Source: Rhodobiaceae bacterium (GTDB lineage Bacteria; Pseudomonadota; Alphaproteobacteria; Rhizobiales; Tepidamorphaceae). From it: a stretch of DNA of 64,000 nucleotides. The position numbers and the translations under genes were made by a program. Below the pieces are notes generated by a model. That model did no database searches, was not told the DNA's origin, and saw only the letters and a list, made by a program, of their open reading frames with translations. The stretch spans positions 124,001 to 188,000 of the forward strand of contig JACKJK010000006.1 of NCBI GenBank assembly GCA_020637985.1. The letters are read 5' to 3'. This document shows positions 16,432 to 24,182 of this stretch, piece after piece (the first letter of the stretch is position 1; each line of letters begins with the position of its first letter).

Positions 16432-19024
16432 TCACGATCCTCTGCGGAACGACGATGACGCGCCGCGGGGCGGCGCCACCCAGTGCTTTTCGCACACCAT
16501 CGAGTTCGAGAACAGCCCTTTCGATCGCCGCATTGTCGGCGTCGCGGGCGATGACCAGTTCGTCGCGCTTCTTGCCGTTGACCTGGACGGGGAGCACCAT
16601 CGTGTCCTCGACCAGCATCGCCGGATCGACTTCGGGCCAGCTTGTCGCCGCCAGCAGTGTTTCTCGGCCAAGTACGGTCCAGCATTCCTCGGCGAGGTGC
16701 GGCACCATGGGCGCTGCCATGCGCACGAGCAGCTCGACGGCCTCGCGCAACGCGGCGGCGACATCCGGCGCGTTCTCGCCGCGCATTGCCTGCAGCGCGG
16801 TGCCGATCGTGTTGGCCAGTTCGTAAATGTGGGCGACCGCGACGTTGAAACGCAGCCGCTCGATGTCTTCGCCGACGCGCGACAGCGCCTTGTGCGCCGC
16901 CTTGCGCAGATCCATTGCGGCCGGGCCATAGGCATCGATCGCCACTTCGCCGCCGGCTAGCGCCGAGGTTTCGCCAACCAGCCGCCAGATGCGCTGGACG
17001 AGACGCCAGGCACCCTCGATGCCGGCCTGGGTCCACTCGCTGTCGCGCTCCGGCGGTGTGTCCGAAAGCATGAACCAGCGCGCGGCGTCGACGCCGAAGG
17101 TATCGACAATCTCCTCGGGCGAGACGACGTTGCGCTTCGACTTCGACATCTTTTCGGCCGGCCCGACGCTGACCGGCGCGCCGGTCGCGGTGACGGTGAC
17201 CGAACCGTCCTCGTGGCGTGTCACGTCGTCGGGGAACAGCCAGTTTCCGGCGGGATCCTTGTAGGTCTCGTGGATGATCATGCCCTGCGTGAACAGGCCG
17301 GCGAAGGGTTCGGCCAGCCCGACATGACCGCAGCGCTGCATGGCGCGGGTGAAAAAGCGGGCGTAGAGCAGGTGCAGGATCGCGTGCTCGATGCCGCCGA
17401 TATACTGGTCGACGGGCAGCCAGTAGTCGACGATCTCGCGTTTCACCGGCTCGGCGGCGCGCGGCGAGCAGAAGCGGGCGAAATACCAGGACGAATCCAC
17501 GAAAGTGTCCATGGTGTCGGTCTCGCGACGCGCCGGCTTGCCGCAGGACGGGCAGTCGACGTGCTTCCACGTCGGGTGGTGGTCGAGCGGGTTGCCGGGC
17601 TTGTCGAAGGTGGCATCGTCGGGCAGCAGCACCGGCAGCTGGTCCTTCGGCACGGGCACGACGCCGCAGGCCTCGCAATGCACCATCGGGATCGGGCAGC
17701 CCCAGTAGCGCTGCCGCGAGATGCCCCAGTCACGAAGGCGGAAGTTGACGGTTCGCCTGCCGGCGCCGGCCCCTTCCATGCGCCGGGCGATTTCCTCCTT
17801 GGCCTGCGGAACCGACATGCCGTCGAGAAAACGCGAATTGATAAGGACGGTGTTGTCGCCTTCCTTCTGGACGTAAGCCTCGTCGGCGATGGCGAAGGTC
17901 GCCGCATCCGCATCGGCTGGCATGACGACGGGGATCACGGGCAGGTCGTACTTGCGGGCGAAATCGAGGTCGCGCTGGTCGTGGCCGGGGCAGCCGAAGA
18001 TGGCGCCCTCGCCATAGGTCATGAGCACGAAGTTGGCGGCATAGACTGGCAGGCGCAGTCCCTCGACAAAGGGGTGTCGCGCGTAGACGCCGAGATTGAT
18101 GCCGCGCTTTTCGGTGCGCTCGATGGCTTCCTCGCTGGTGCCCAGCGCCGCGAACTCGCGGCGGAAGGCCGCGACATCGGGGATGGCGCTTTCGCGGGAA
18201 ACTGCGAGCGGATGGTCCGGCGACACGGCGCAGAAGGAGGCGCCGAATATGGTGTCGTGACGCGTCGTGTAGACGGTCAGCTTGTCGTCGATCAGGTTGC
18301 CGTCAGCGTCTTCGAGGTCGAATGTAAAGGTCAGGCCTTCGGACCGCCCGATCCAGTTGCGCTGCATCAGGCGCACCTTGTCGGGCCAGCGGTCGAGGGT
18401 GTCGAGGCCGGCCAGCAGGTCTTCCGCAAAGGCGGTGATCCTGAAGAACCACTGCGACAGCTTGCGCTTTTCGACCAGCGCGCCGGACCGCCAGCCGCGC
18501 CCGTCGATGACCTGTTCGTTGGCGAGCACAGTATGGTCGACGGGGTCCCAGTTGACGTCGCTCTCCTTGCGATAGGCGAGGCCCTCGCTGAAGAAATCGA
18601 CGAACAGCGACTGCTGGCGCGCGTAGTACTCGGGATGGCAGGTGGCGATCTCGCGGTCCCAGTCGAGCGACAGCCCGAGCAGCTTGAGCTGCGCGCGCAT
18701 GGTGTCGATGTTCTCGTAGGTCCAGGCGCGCGGATGCACCTTGCGCTCTATCGCTGCGTTCTCCGCCGGCAGGCCGAAGGCGTCCCAGCCCATCGGGTGG
18801 ATGACGTTGAAACCGCGTGCACGCTTGTAGCGGGCGACGACGTCGCCCATGACATAGTTGCGGCCGTGACCGATGTGGATCTTCCCTGAAGGATAGGGAA
18901 ACATCTCCAGCACGTAGTACTTGGGCTGTTTGGGGTCGTCGACGGCGCGGAACACGCCCTTCTCGTCCCAGATGCGCTGCCACTTGGGTTCGATGGCGCG
19001 CGCGTTGTAACGCTCAACCGACAT
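16418..19024 (-). CDS. leuS: Leucyl-tRNA synthetase
   Basis: LeuS charges tRNA-Leu with leucine and edits mischarged products. The 868-aa class I synthetase has HIGH at residues 50-53, the editing-domain segment TTRHDTIFG, a zinc-binding CxxC pair region (HCEACGVVPVP and CPSCGK), and KMSKS at residues 625-629. Length and all motifs are intact. It starts a leuS-lptE-holA unit by overlap with lptE. Confidence 0.97.
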   Translation of the reverse strand: MSVERYNARAIEPKWQRIWDEKGVFRAVDDPKQPKYYVLEMFPYPSGKIHIGHGRNYVMGDVVARYKRARGFNVIHPMGWDAFGLPAENAAIERKVHPRAWTYENIDTMRAQLKLLGLSLDWDREIATCHPEYYARQQSLFVDFFSEGLAYRKESDVNWDPVDHTVLANEQVIDGRGWRSGALVEKRKLSQWFFRITAFAEDLLAGLDTLDRWPDKVRLMQRNWIGRSEGLTFTFDLEDADGNLIDDKLTVYTTRHDTIFGASFCAVSPDHPLAVSRESAIPDVAAFRREFAALGTSEEAIERTEKRGINLGVYARHPFVEGLRLPVYAANFVLMTYGEGAIFGCPGHDQRDLDFARKYDLPVIPVVMPADADAATFAIADEAYVQKEGDNTVLINSRFLDGMSVPQAKEEIARRMEGAGAGRRTVNFRLRDWGISRQRYWGCPIPMVHCEACGVVPVPKDQLPVLLPDDATFDKPGNPLDHHPTWKHVDCPSCGKPARRETDTMDTFVDSSWYFARFCSPRAAEPVKREIVDYWLPVDQYIGGIEHAILHLLYARFFTRAMQRCGHVGLAEPFAGLFTQGMIIHETYKDPAGNWLFPDDVTRHEDGSVTVTATGAPVSVGPAEKMSKSKRNVVSPEEIVDTFGVDAARWFMLSDTPPERDSEWTQAGIEGAWRLVQRIWRLVGETSALAGGEVAIDAYGPAAMDLRKAAHKALSRVGEDIERLRFNVAVAHIYELANTIGTALQAMRGENAPDVAAALREAVELLVRMAAPMVPHLAEECWTVLGRETLLAATSWPEVDPAMLVEDTMVLPVQVNGKKRDELVIARDADNAAIERAVLELDGVRKALGGAAPRRVIVVPQRIVNVVA

Positions 19025-19222
19025 GGGATTTCCGGATTCGCCCCGCTGATGGTCGCCCCCCGAGGGATCAACGGTTGCGTTGATACCGGGAAACGGCTAA
19101 CGGCCCGTAAGAACGGCCAAATTCACCTGTGTGGCGATGCATAATGGAAGCAAGGCCCTTCGGGCAAGCCCCGGCGCGGCCAGGTCGGCGCAACCGGGAC
19201 GGAAATGTGAGGGACACGCGTC

Positions 19223-19924
19223 ATGAAACAAGACCTGCAGAGCGCGGCGGATCGGCTCGAAGACGTGCTCGCGCGTATCCGCGCCGCCGAACATCTCGCG
19301 GGCCGGCGCGAGGGAGCGACAACGCTGGTTGCCGTGTCGAAGACATTCGATGCCGACGCGATCCGGCCCGTTCTCGATGCTGGGCAAAGGGTGTTCGGGG
19401 AAAACCGCGTGCAGGAAGCCGCCGGCAAGTGGCCCGGCCTGCGCGATGACTACGAGGGGATCGAACTGCACCTCATCGGCCCCCTGCAATCCAACAAGGC
19501 ACGTGAAGCGGTGGCGATGTTCGACGTGATCGAATCCGTCGATCGCGAAAAGATCGCTGCTGCCCTGGCACGCGAGATCGATCGATTCCGGACCGAAACG
19601 ACCGAGGCCGGCCCGCGCCTGCTGTTGCAGGTGAACACCGGCGCAGAGCCGCAGAAGGCCGGCGTCCTGCCGCAGGAGACGGCCGGTTTCGTCGCCCGGT
19701 GCCGCGATGTGCACGGATTGCGGATCGAGGGCCTGATGTGCATTCCGCCGTTTGACGAACCGCCGGGACCGCACTTCGCGCTGCTGGCGAAGATGGCCGG
19801 CGAACTCGGGCTCGAAACGATCAGCATGGGGATGAGCGGCGACTTCGAGGACGCGGTGATGCTGGGAGCGACGCATGTGCGCGTCGGCAGCGCGATCTTC
19901 GGCGAACGCCCCAGGCCTGCTTGA
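19223..19924 (+). CDS. YggS-family pyridoxal phosphate homeostasis protein
   Basis: YggS/PROSC proteins bind PLP and buffer its free level without known catalysis. The 233-aa protein shows the PLP-binding lysine in TLVAVSKTF (K40), the FGENRVQEAAGKW motif, HLIGPLQSNKA and the C-terminal MGMSGDFEDA plus VRVGSAIFGER. A GAGG-like site precedes the ATG. It is transcribed away from leuS across a 198-bp gap and converges on the L,D-transpeptidase gene. Confidence 0.94.
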   Translation: MKQDLQSAADRLEDVLARIRAAEHLAGRREGATTLVAVSKTFDADAIRPVLDAGQRVFGENRVQEAAGKWPGLRDDYEGIELHLIGPLQSNKAREAVAMFDVIESVDREKIAAALAREIDRFRTETTEAGPRLLLQVNTGAEPQKAGVLPQETAGFVARCRDVHGLRIEGLMCIPPFDEPPGPHFALLAKMAGELGLETISMGMSGDFEDAVMLGATHVRVGSAIFGERPRPA

Positions 19925-19930
19925 TTGCGG

Positions 19931-20524
19931 TCAATCCGGCGCCACGGTGCGGCTGGCGGCATTGCCGCCTTCCGGAAGGACGATGTCGAGCAGCGTCTGC
20001 GGCCCGATCAGCTTGCAGAAGGCCAGCATGTCGGCGCGGCGCATGGCGATGCAGCCTTCGGTTGGCGAAAAGTCCGGACGCGCCAGGTGCATGAATATGG
20101 CGCTGCCGAGGCCGGGCACCGGGGGATCGTCATTGTGGCCGACGACGACGACGATGTCGTAGAGATCGTCGTCGCGCCACATTCGTTCTGCCGAAAAGCA
20201 CCGCGAACCCGTGGGCGGAAATGCGACGAGGCGGTTGTAGTCGGGGTCGCGCGGGTCGTCAGACCAGCCGTCGGACGGGCGGACCGGCTGCTGCGGCAAT
20301 CCGCAGACGAGGCCGCTCACGGTGTCGCGTCTATAGAAGACGCAGCGCAGCGGCCAGCTTCCCGCCGGCGTGGCGCCGTCGCCTTCGCGCTTTTGGGCAG
20401 CAACACCGGCGCGGCCGAGCGCAACGGGAACGACGAAGCTGCCCGCTTGCAGGTATCCCGTCGTCGGGCAGTCCGGATCGGCCCGGACGATGACCCGCAA
20501 CGCCGGAATGTCGTCGATGGCCAT
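19931..20524 (-). CDS. L,D-transpeptidase family protein (YkuD domain)
   Basis: The 197-aa protein carries the YkuD catalytic signature: H146 followed by SPTEGCIAM with the nucleophile C158. Such enzymes form 3-3 peptidoglycan crosslinks or attach proteins to the wall. There is no clear signal peptide, and the protein is short and compact, as in the YkuD-only subgroup common in Rhizobiales. A GTG 14 codons upstream (20566) is in frame, but the ATG at 20524 is better placed after an A/G-rich site. Confidence 0.85.
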   Translation of the reverse strand: MAIDDIPALRVIVRADPDCPTTGYLQAGSFVVPVALGRAGVAAQKREGDGATPAGSWPLRCVFYRRDTVSGLVCGLPQQPVRPSDGWSDDPRDPDYNRLVAFPPTGSRCFSAERMWRDDDLYDIVVVVGHNDDPPVPGLGSAIFMHLARPDFSPTEGCIAMRRADMLAFCKLIGPQTLLDIVLPEGGNAASRTVAPD

Positions 20525-20766
20525 CGGCTGACGCCTTTTCCGCGTTAACTGCAATTGCCCGTTCACGTCTCGTTGAAGGGGCTACGGGCTTGAAAGCATG
20601 TCAGCACAGGTCGACATTGCGAGGAAAGACCAAACGTGAACCGGTATGTCGGTGCCGGGCATGCAAACGGCGCCGGTTGCGCTAGTATGGCTCGGGTCCG
20701 GGCGCGTGTGCCGATGTCAACGCGCACGCGACGCCGGCGGCGGAAGAAGATTCTGGGAGGCCTCAC

Positions 20767-21453
20767 ATGAGCGGTGCCCGCAAGATCCTCATCGTCGATG
20801 ACGACGACACCCTGCGCGATACGCTGGTCGAGCAGCTCGAGCTGCACGAGGAATTCGATATCGCCATCGCGGCAACGGCCAAGGCCGGCATCGAGCATGC
20901 CAAGAACGACCGCGTCGACCTCGTCATCCTCGACGTTGGCCTGCCCGACATGGACGGCCGGGAGGCGTGCCGTCTGTTGCGCAAAGGCGGATTTGCCGCG
21001 CCGATCATCATGCTGACGGGGCACGACACGGATTCCGATACGATCCTGGGTCTCGATTCCGGCGCCAACGACTATATCACCAAGCCATTCCGGTTCGCCG
21101 TGCTGCTGGCGCGCATCCGAGCGCAGCTGCGCCAGCACGAGCAGAGCGAGGATGCCGTCTTCACCATCGGTCCCTATACCTTCCGGCCGAGCCAGAAGCT
21201 GCTGGTCCAGGAAGGCGGCGGCAAGGTGCGCCTGACGGAGAAGGAAACGGCCATCCTGAAGTATCTCTACCGGACCGGTGAGAAGGCGGTGACGCGCGAC
21301 GTGCTGCTGCACGAGGTGTGGGGATACAACGCAAACGTCACCACGCACACGCTGGAAACGCATATCTATCGCCTGCGCCAGAAGATCGAGGACGATCCAT
21401 CCAGCGCCCGCCTGCTGGTCACGGAAGGCGGGGGCTACAAGCTCGTTCCGTGA
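20767..21453 (+). CDS. OmpR/PhoB-family DNA-binding response regulator
   Basis: The 228-aa protein has a receiver domain (ILIVDDDD at residues 7-13, phospho-acceptor D56 in VILDVGLPDMDG, conserved K in YITKPF) and a winged-helix output domain (LTEKETAILKYLYRTG, ending RQKIEDDPSSARLLVTEGGGYKLV). No sensor kinase gene is nearby, so the partner is unknown. A GGGAGG ribosome site precedes the ATG. The order L,D-transpeptidase, this regulator, cNMP-binding protein and xth is shared with other Rhizobiales. Confidence 0.93.
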   Translation: MSGARKILIVDDDDTLRDTLVEQLELHEEFDIAIAATAKAGIEHAKNDRVDLVILDVGLPDMDGREACRLLRKGGFAAPIIMLTGHDTDSDTILGLDSGANDYITKPFRFAVLLARIRAQLRQHEQSEDAVFTIGPYTFRPSQKLLVQEGGGKVRLTEKETAILKYLYRTGEKAVTRDVLLHEVWGYNANVTTHTLETHIYRLRQKIEDDPSSARLLVTEGGGYKLVP

Positions 21454-21609
21454 TCGCCGGTTGCCGCGGCACCGCCGCATTTGCGCGCCAGCGTGAGGAT
21501 GGACCGGCCGTTGGCCTGGCAGTTGCCAAGCGGGGGCGGTCGGCGGGGTGATGGGGCGAACGGTTCGCGACCGACGTGCTGCGGACGTAAGAAAGAAAAC
21601 GGGGATGCC

Positions 21610-22083
21610 ATGCTCGACAGGGATATCGATCTGTTGCGGCCGTTGCCGATCTTTGCCCATTTCGACGAGGACCAGCTGCGGCTGATCGCCTTTTCCGCGG
21701 AGCGGAAGGAATTCGAATCCGGCTCGGTGGTGTTTCGCGAGGGCGAGCTGGCAGACAGCGGCCTGCTCGTCATGGAAGGCTCGGTGCTGATGACCGAGGC
21801 GGTCGATGGCGAGGAGGTGGAGCGGGCTATCTACGGCCCGGGATCATTGATCGGCGAACTCGCGCTGCTGACGCCGACACAGCGCCCGGCGACGGCGATC
21901 GCGCGCGCCGACAGCACGTTCATGGTCATCACGCGGGGCCTCATCCGCCGCATCCTGGAGGAATATCCAGCGGCAGCGCGCGAATTGCAGGCCTACCTGC
22001 GCGAGCGGCTGACGAACTTCAACGAGGACCTCAAGGCGGCCCGGCTGATGGAATCCGCGCCGGCACCTGGCGCCCTCAACTGA
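21610..22083 (+). CDS. Cyclic nucleotide-binding domain protein
   Basis: The 157-aa protein is a single CRP-type cNMP-binding domain, with the phosphate-binding cassette visible as GELALLTPTQRPATAIA. No helix-turn-helix follows, so it is not a CRP transcription factor; it may be a small ligand-sensing adaptor. The frame is open upstream for 43 codons, but the ATG at 21610 starts the conserved part. It follows the response regulator on the same strand after 156 bp. Confidence 0.85.
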   Translation: MLDRDIDLLRPLPIFAHFDEDQLRLIAFSAERKEFESGSVVFREGELADSGLLVMEGSVLMTEAVDGEEVERAIYGPGSLIGELALLTPTQRPATAIARADSTFMVITRGLIRRILEEYPAAARELQAYLRERLTNFNEDLKAARLMESAPAPGALN

Positions 22084-22110
22084 ACGGCGCACGCGGCGCG
22101 GGCCCGCCAC

Positions 22111-22929
22111 CTACCAGCCGGCGAGATCGACGATCACCGGGGCATGATCCGACGGACGCTCCCAGCCACGTGCGTCCTTTAGCACTTCGGCACGCGAACA
22201 TAGTGGTGCCAGCCCCGGCGATCCCCAGACATGGTCGAGCCTGCGGCCCTTGTCGGCGGCTTCCCAGTCACGCGCGCGGTAGCTCCACCAGGTGTAGAGC
22301 TTGTCGGGAACAGGGTGGTGCTGGCGCACGAGGTCGACCCAGCCGAAGGCGTCCTGCGCCGCCAGCAGCCGGTCGGTTTCCCCTGGCGTATGGCTGACCA
22401 CGTTGAGGAGTTTCCTGTGCGACCAGACGTCGTCGGGATGCGGCGCGATGTTGAGGTCGCCGAGCATCAGCGCGTCGCCGTCGCCAGTCAGTTCGCGGTC
22501 GGCGGACGCAAACCAGGCGATCATCTCGTCGACGAACGACAGCTTGTGAGCGAACTTGGGGTTCACCGTCGCATCGGGCTCGTCGCCGCCGGCGGGGACG
22601 TAGAAGTTGTGGATCCGCATCCTTCGGCCGGACTGCGGCGAGGCGACGCTTGCGGCGAGATGGCGACTGTCGCCCATGGCGCAGAAGTCGCGGACATGGA
22701 CATCTTCCAGCGGCAGGCGCGACAGGATCGCGACACCGTGATAGCCCTTCTGCCCATGGATCGCGACGTGTTCGAAGCCCATCGCGCGAACCGCCTTGTG
22801 CGGAAACCGGTCATCGGGACACTTGGTTTCCTGCAGGCAGAGGACGTCGGGTTTCGCCTCGGCAGCCAGGCGGGCGACAAGATCGATTCGCAAGCGAACC
22901 GAATTGATGTTCCACGAAGCGATGCGCAT
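22111..22929 (-). CDS. xth: Exodeoxyribonuclease III
   Basis: This AP endonuclease and 3'-5' exonuclease acts in base excision repair. The 272-aa protein begins MRIASWNINSVRLR, with the metal-ligand glutamate E34 in LCLQETKC, the GDLNIAP motif and the catalytic histidine in PSDHAPV near the C-terminus. The frame stays open 91 codons upstream, but only the ATG at 22929 gives the family N-terminus. It converges on the cNMP-binding gene. Confidence 0.95.
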   Translation of the reverse strand: MRIASWNINSVRLRIDLVARLAAEAKPDVLCLQETKCPDDRFPHKAVRAMGFEHVAIHGQKGYHGVAILSRLPLEDVHVRDFCAMGDSRHLAASVASPQSGRRMRIHNFYVPAGGDEPDATVNPKFAHKLSFVDEMIAWFASADRELTGDGDALMLGDLNIAPHPDDVWSHRKLLNVVSHTPGETDRLLAAQDAFGWVDLVRQHHPVPDKLYTWWSYRARDWEAADKGRRLDHVWGSPGLAPLCSRAEVLKDARGWERPSDHAPVIVDLAGW

Positions 22930-23377
22930 TTCGAGCCTTTCAGGGACGACCCGCCCGGGGAGGCCCGGCGGGCCGGCGCCAATCTGCCCCCTGTGCGGTG
23001 TCGACATCAAGGGTGCGAACGCGGATCCAGCGGCGAAAGCGGGATTTCGATCAACCAGGCCCGGAAACCGGCCCAAAATGAACGATGCCCGGTTCACGGG
23101 GGAAGAACCGGGCATCGCCATTTGCGCGTTGTGCGCTTGGGACAGGCACTTGATGGGGCAATCGTGCCTGCCTCGGGCTCTTGTGCGCCGGAAGCCCGGC
23201 AATCACATCGGCCTCTGCTGTCGCGGACATGGGGGGTCGGACGGGGGTCTACCGGGGTCACGTCCGCTCAGCTTGACAATGAAGTGGTTTCGCAAGGGAA
23301 CCAATTCAAGAACCCTTACGAGAATTTCATGATCGCTGGAAATTCATGATTACCAGAGCGTCAGCGCGTCGCGGATG
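22930..23377. other. Intergenic region between lolA and xth
   Basis: This 448-bp stretch has no credible gene. It contains the strong hairpin at 23083-23117 and, near 23280-23350, an AT-richer segment with a repeated TTCATGAT (around 23326 and 23343). The xth promoter should lie in the left part. Confidence 0.6.
23083..23117 (-). terminator. Strong hairpin downstream of lolA, probable terminator
   Basis: A 13-bp perfect stem (GATGCCCGGTTC with its complement plus a closing C-G pair) encloses a 9-nt loop. Read on the minus strand it is followed by GTTCATTTTGG, a short T-rich tail. It lies about 260 nt past the lolA stop codon. The weak T run makes intrinsic termination plausible but not certain. 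Confidence 0.55.
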
Positions 23378-24025
23378 TCAGCGACCCGGCTGGACCTCGA
23401 TGGTGCCGATTTCGTTGATCCGGAAGGTCTTGCTCTCGAAGGGACCGGCGGCGGCGATTTCGGACAGGGCGACGGACGTGTCGAGGCCCTGCGCGTCGGT
23501 CACCGTCCATTGCCGCAGATCGAAGGTTACCGAATCGAAGATCAGGACGAGCGATCCTTCCGCCTCGCCGGAACGTTCCTGCAGCGTGACGGTGACGAAG
23601 CCTTCCTGGCTATGGATATCGCGCACGAAGGCGTCGCGGCCGAGGTCGACGTGCTTCGCCAGGATCAGCTTCAGCGGTGTCGCCGCCAGCGGGTATTTCT
23701 CGGTTGTCTTCAGCTTGCGATCCTGGACCGCCACCCAGAAGCCATCGGAAATGATCTGGAGCGTGGAGGGGGAATCGTACTCGAAACGCAGCCGGCCGGG
23801 GCGCTGCAAAAAAAAGTTGCCTTCCGCGCGCTCGCCGTTGGGGCCGACCTGGACGAATTTCCCCGCCACCTGCTGCATGCCATTGAGCGCGGAGTTGGCG
23901 CGCGCGAGCGTCGCGGCCTGTTCCTGCGACAGGTCCTGGGCGGATGCCGCGGCAACGAAGGGAGCGGGCGACAGCAGGAACAGTGCCGCGGCAAGAGCAC
24001 GAAGGGATGCAGCGTAGCTTTTCAT
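23378..24025 (-). CDS. lolA: LolA-family outer-membrane lipoprotein carrier protein
   Basis: LolA ferries lipoproteins across the periplasm to the outer membrane. The 215-aa protein has an N-terminal signal peptide (hydrophobic core to about residue 29, likely cleavage near ASA-QDL). It then has the LolA fold segments GKFVQVGPNGERAEGNFFLQRPGRLRFEYD and DGFWVAVQDRKLKTTEKYPL. A start 7 codons upstream is possible; the ATG at 24025 gives a better signal peptide. It lies 158 nt after ftsK on the same strand, a standard Rhizobiales order. Confidence 0.9.
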   Translation of the reverse strand: MKSYAASLRALAAALFLLSPAPFVAAASAQDLSQEQAATLARANSALNGMQQVAGKFVQVGPNGERAEGNFFLQRPGRLRFEYDSPSTLQIISDGFWVAVQDRKLKTTEKYPLAATPLKLILAKHVDLGRDAFVRDIHSQEGFVTVTLQERSGEAEGSLVLIFDSVTFDLRQWTVTDAQGLDTSVALSEIAAAGPFESKTFRINEIGTIEVQPGR

Positions 24026-24182
24026 GTACACCTCTGTAATCGCCATCGGGCGTCGCTGTCACCCCGCAATCGCGTCCGGTCGACGGAATACCCGGTTGCA
24101 TGGGCGAATGAGCGCGTGCCTGGCATCCACAGATGCACCGATCTGTGGCGAAACGGGGACGCGATGTCGTCGAAAGCGACGG

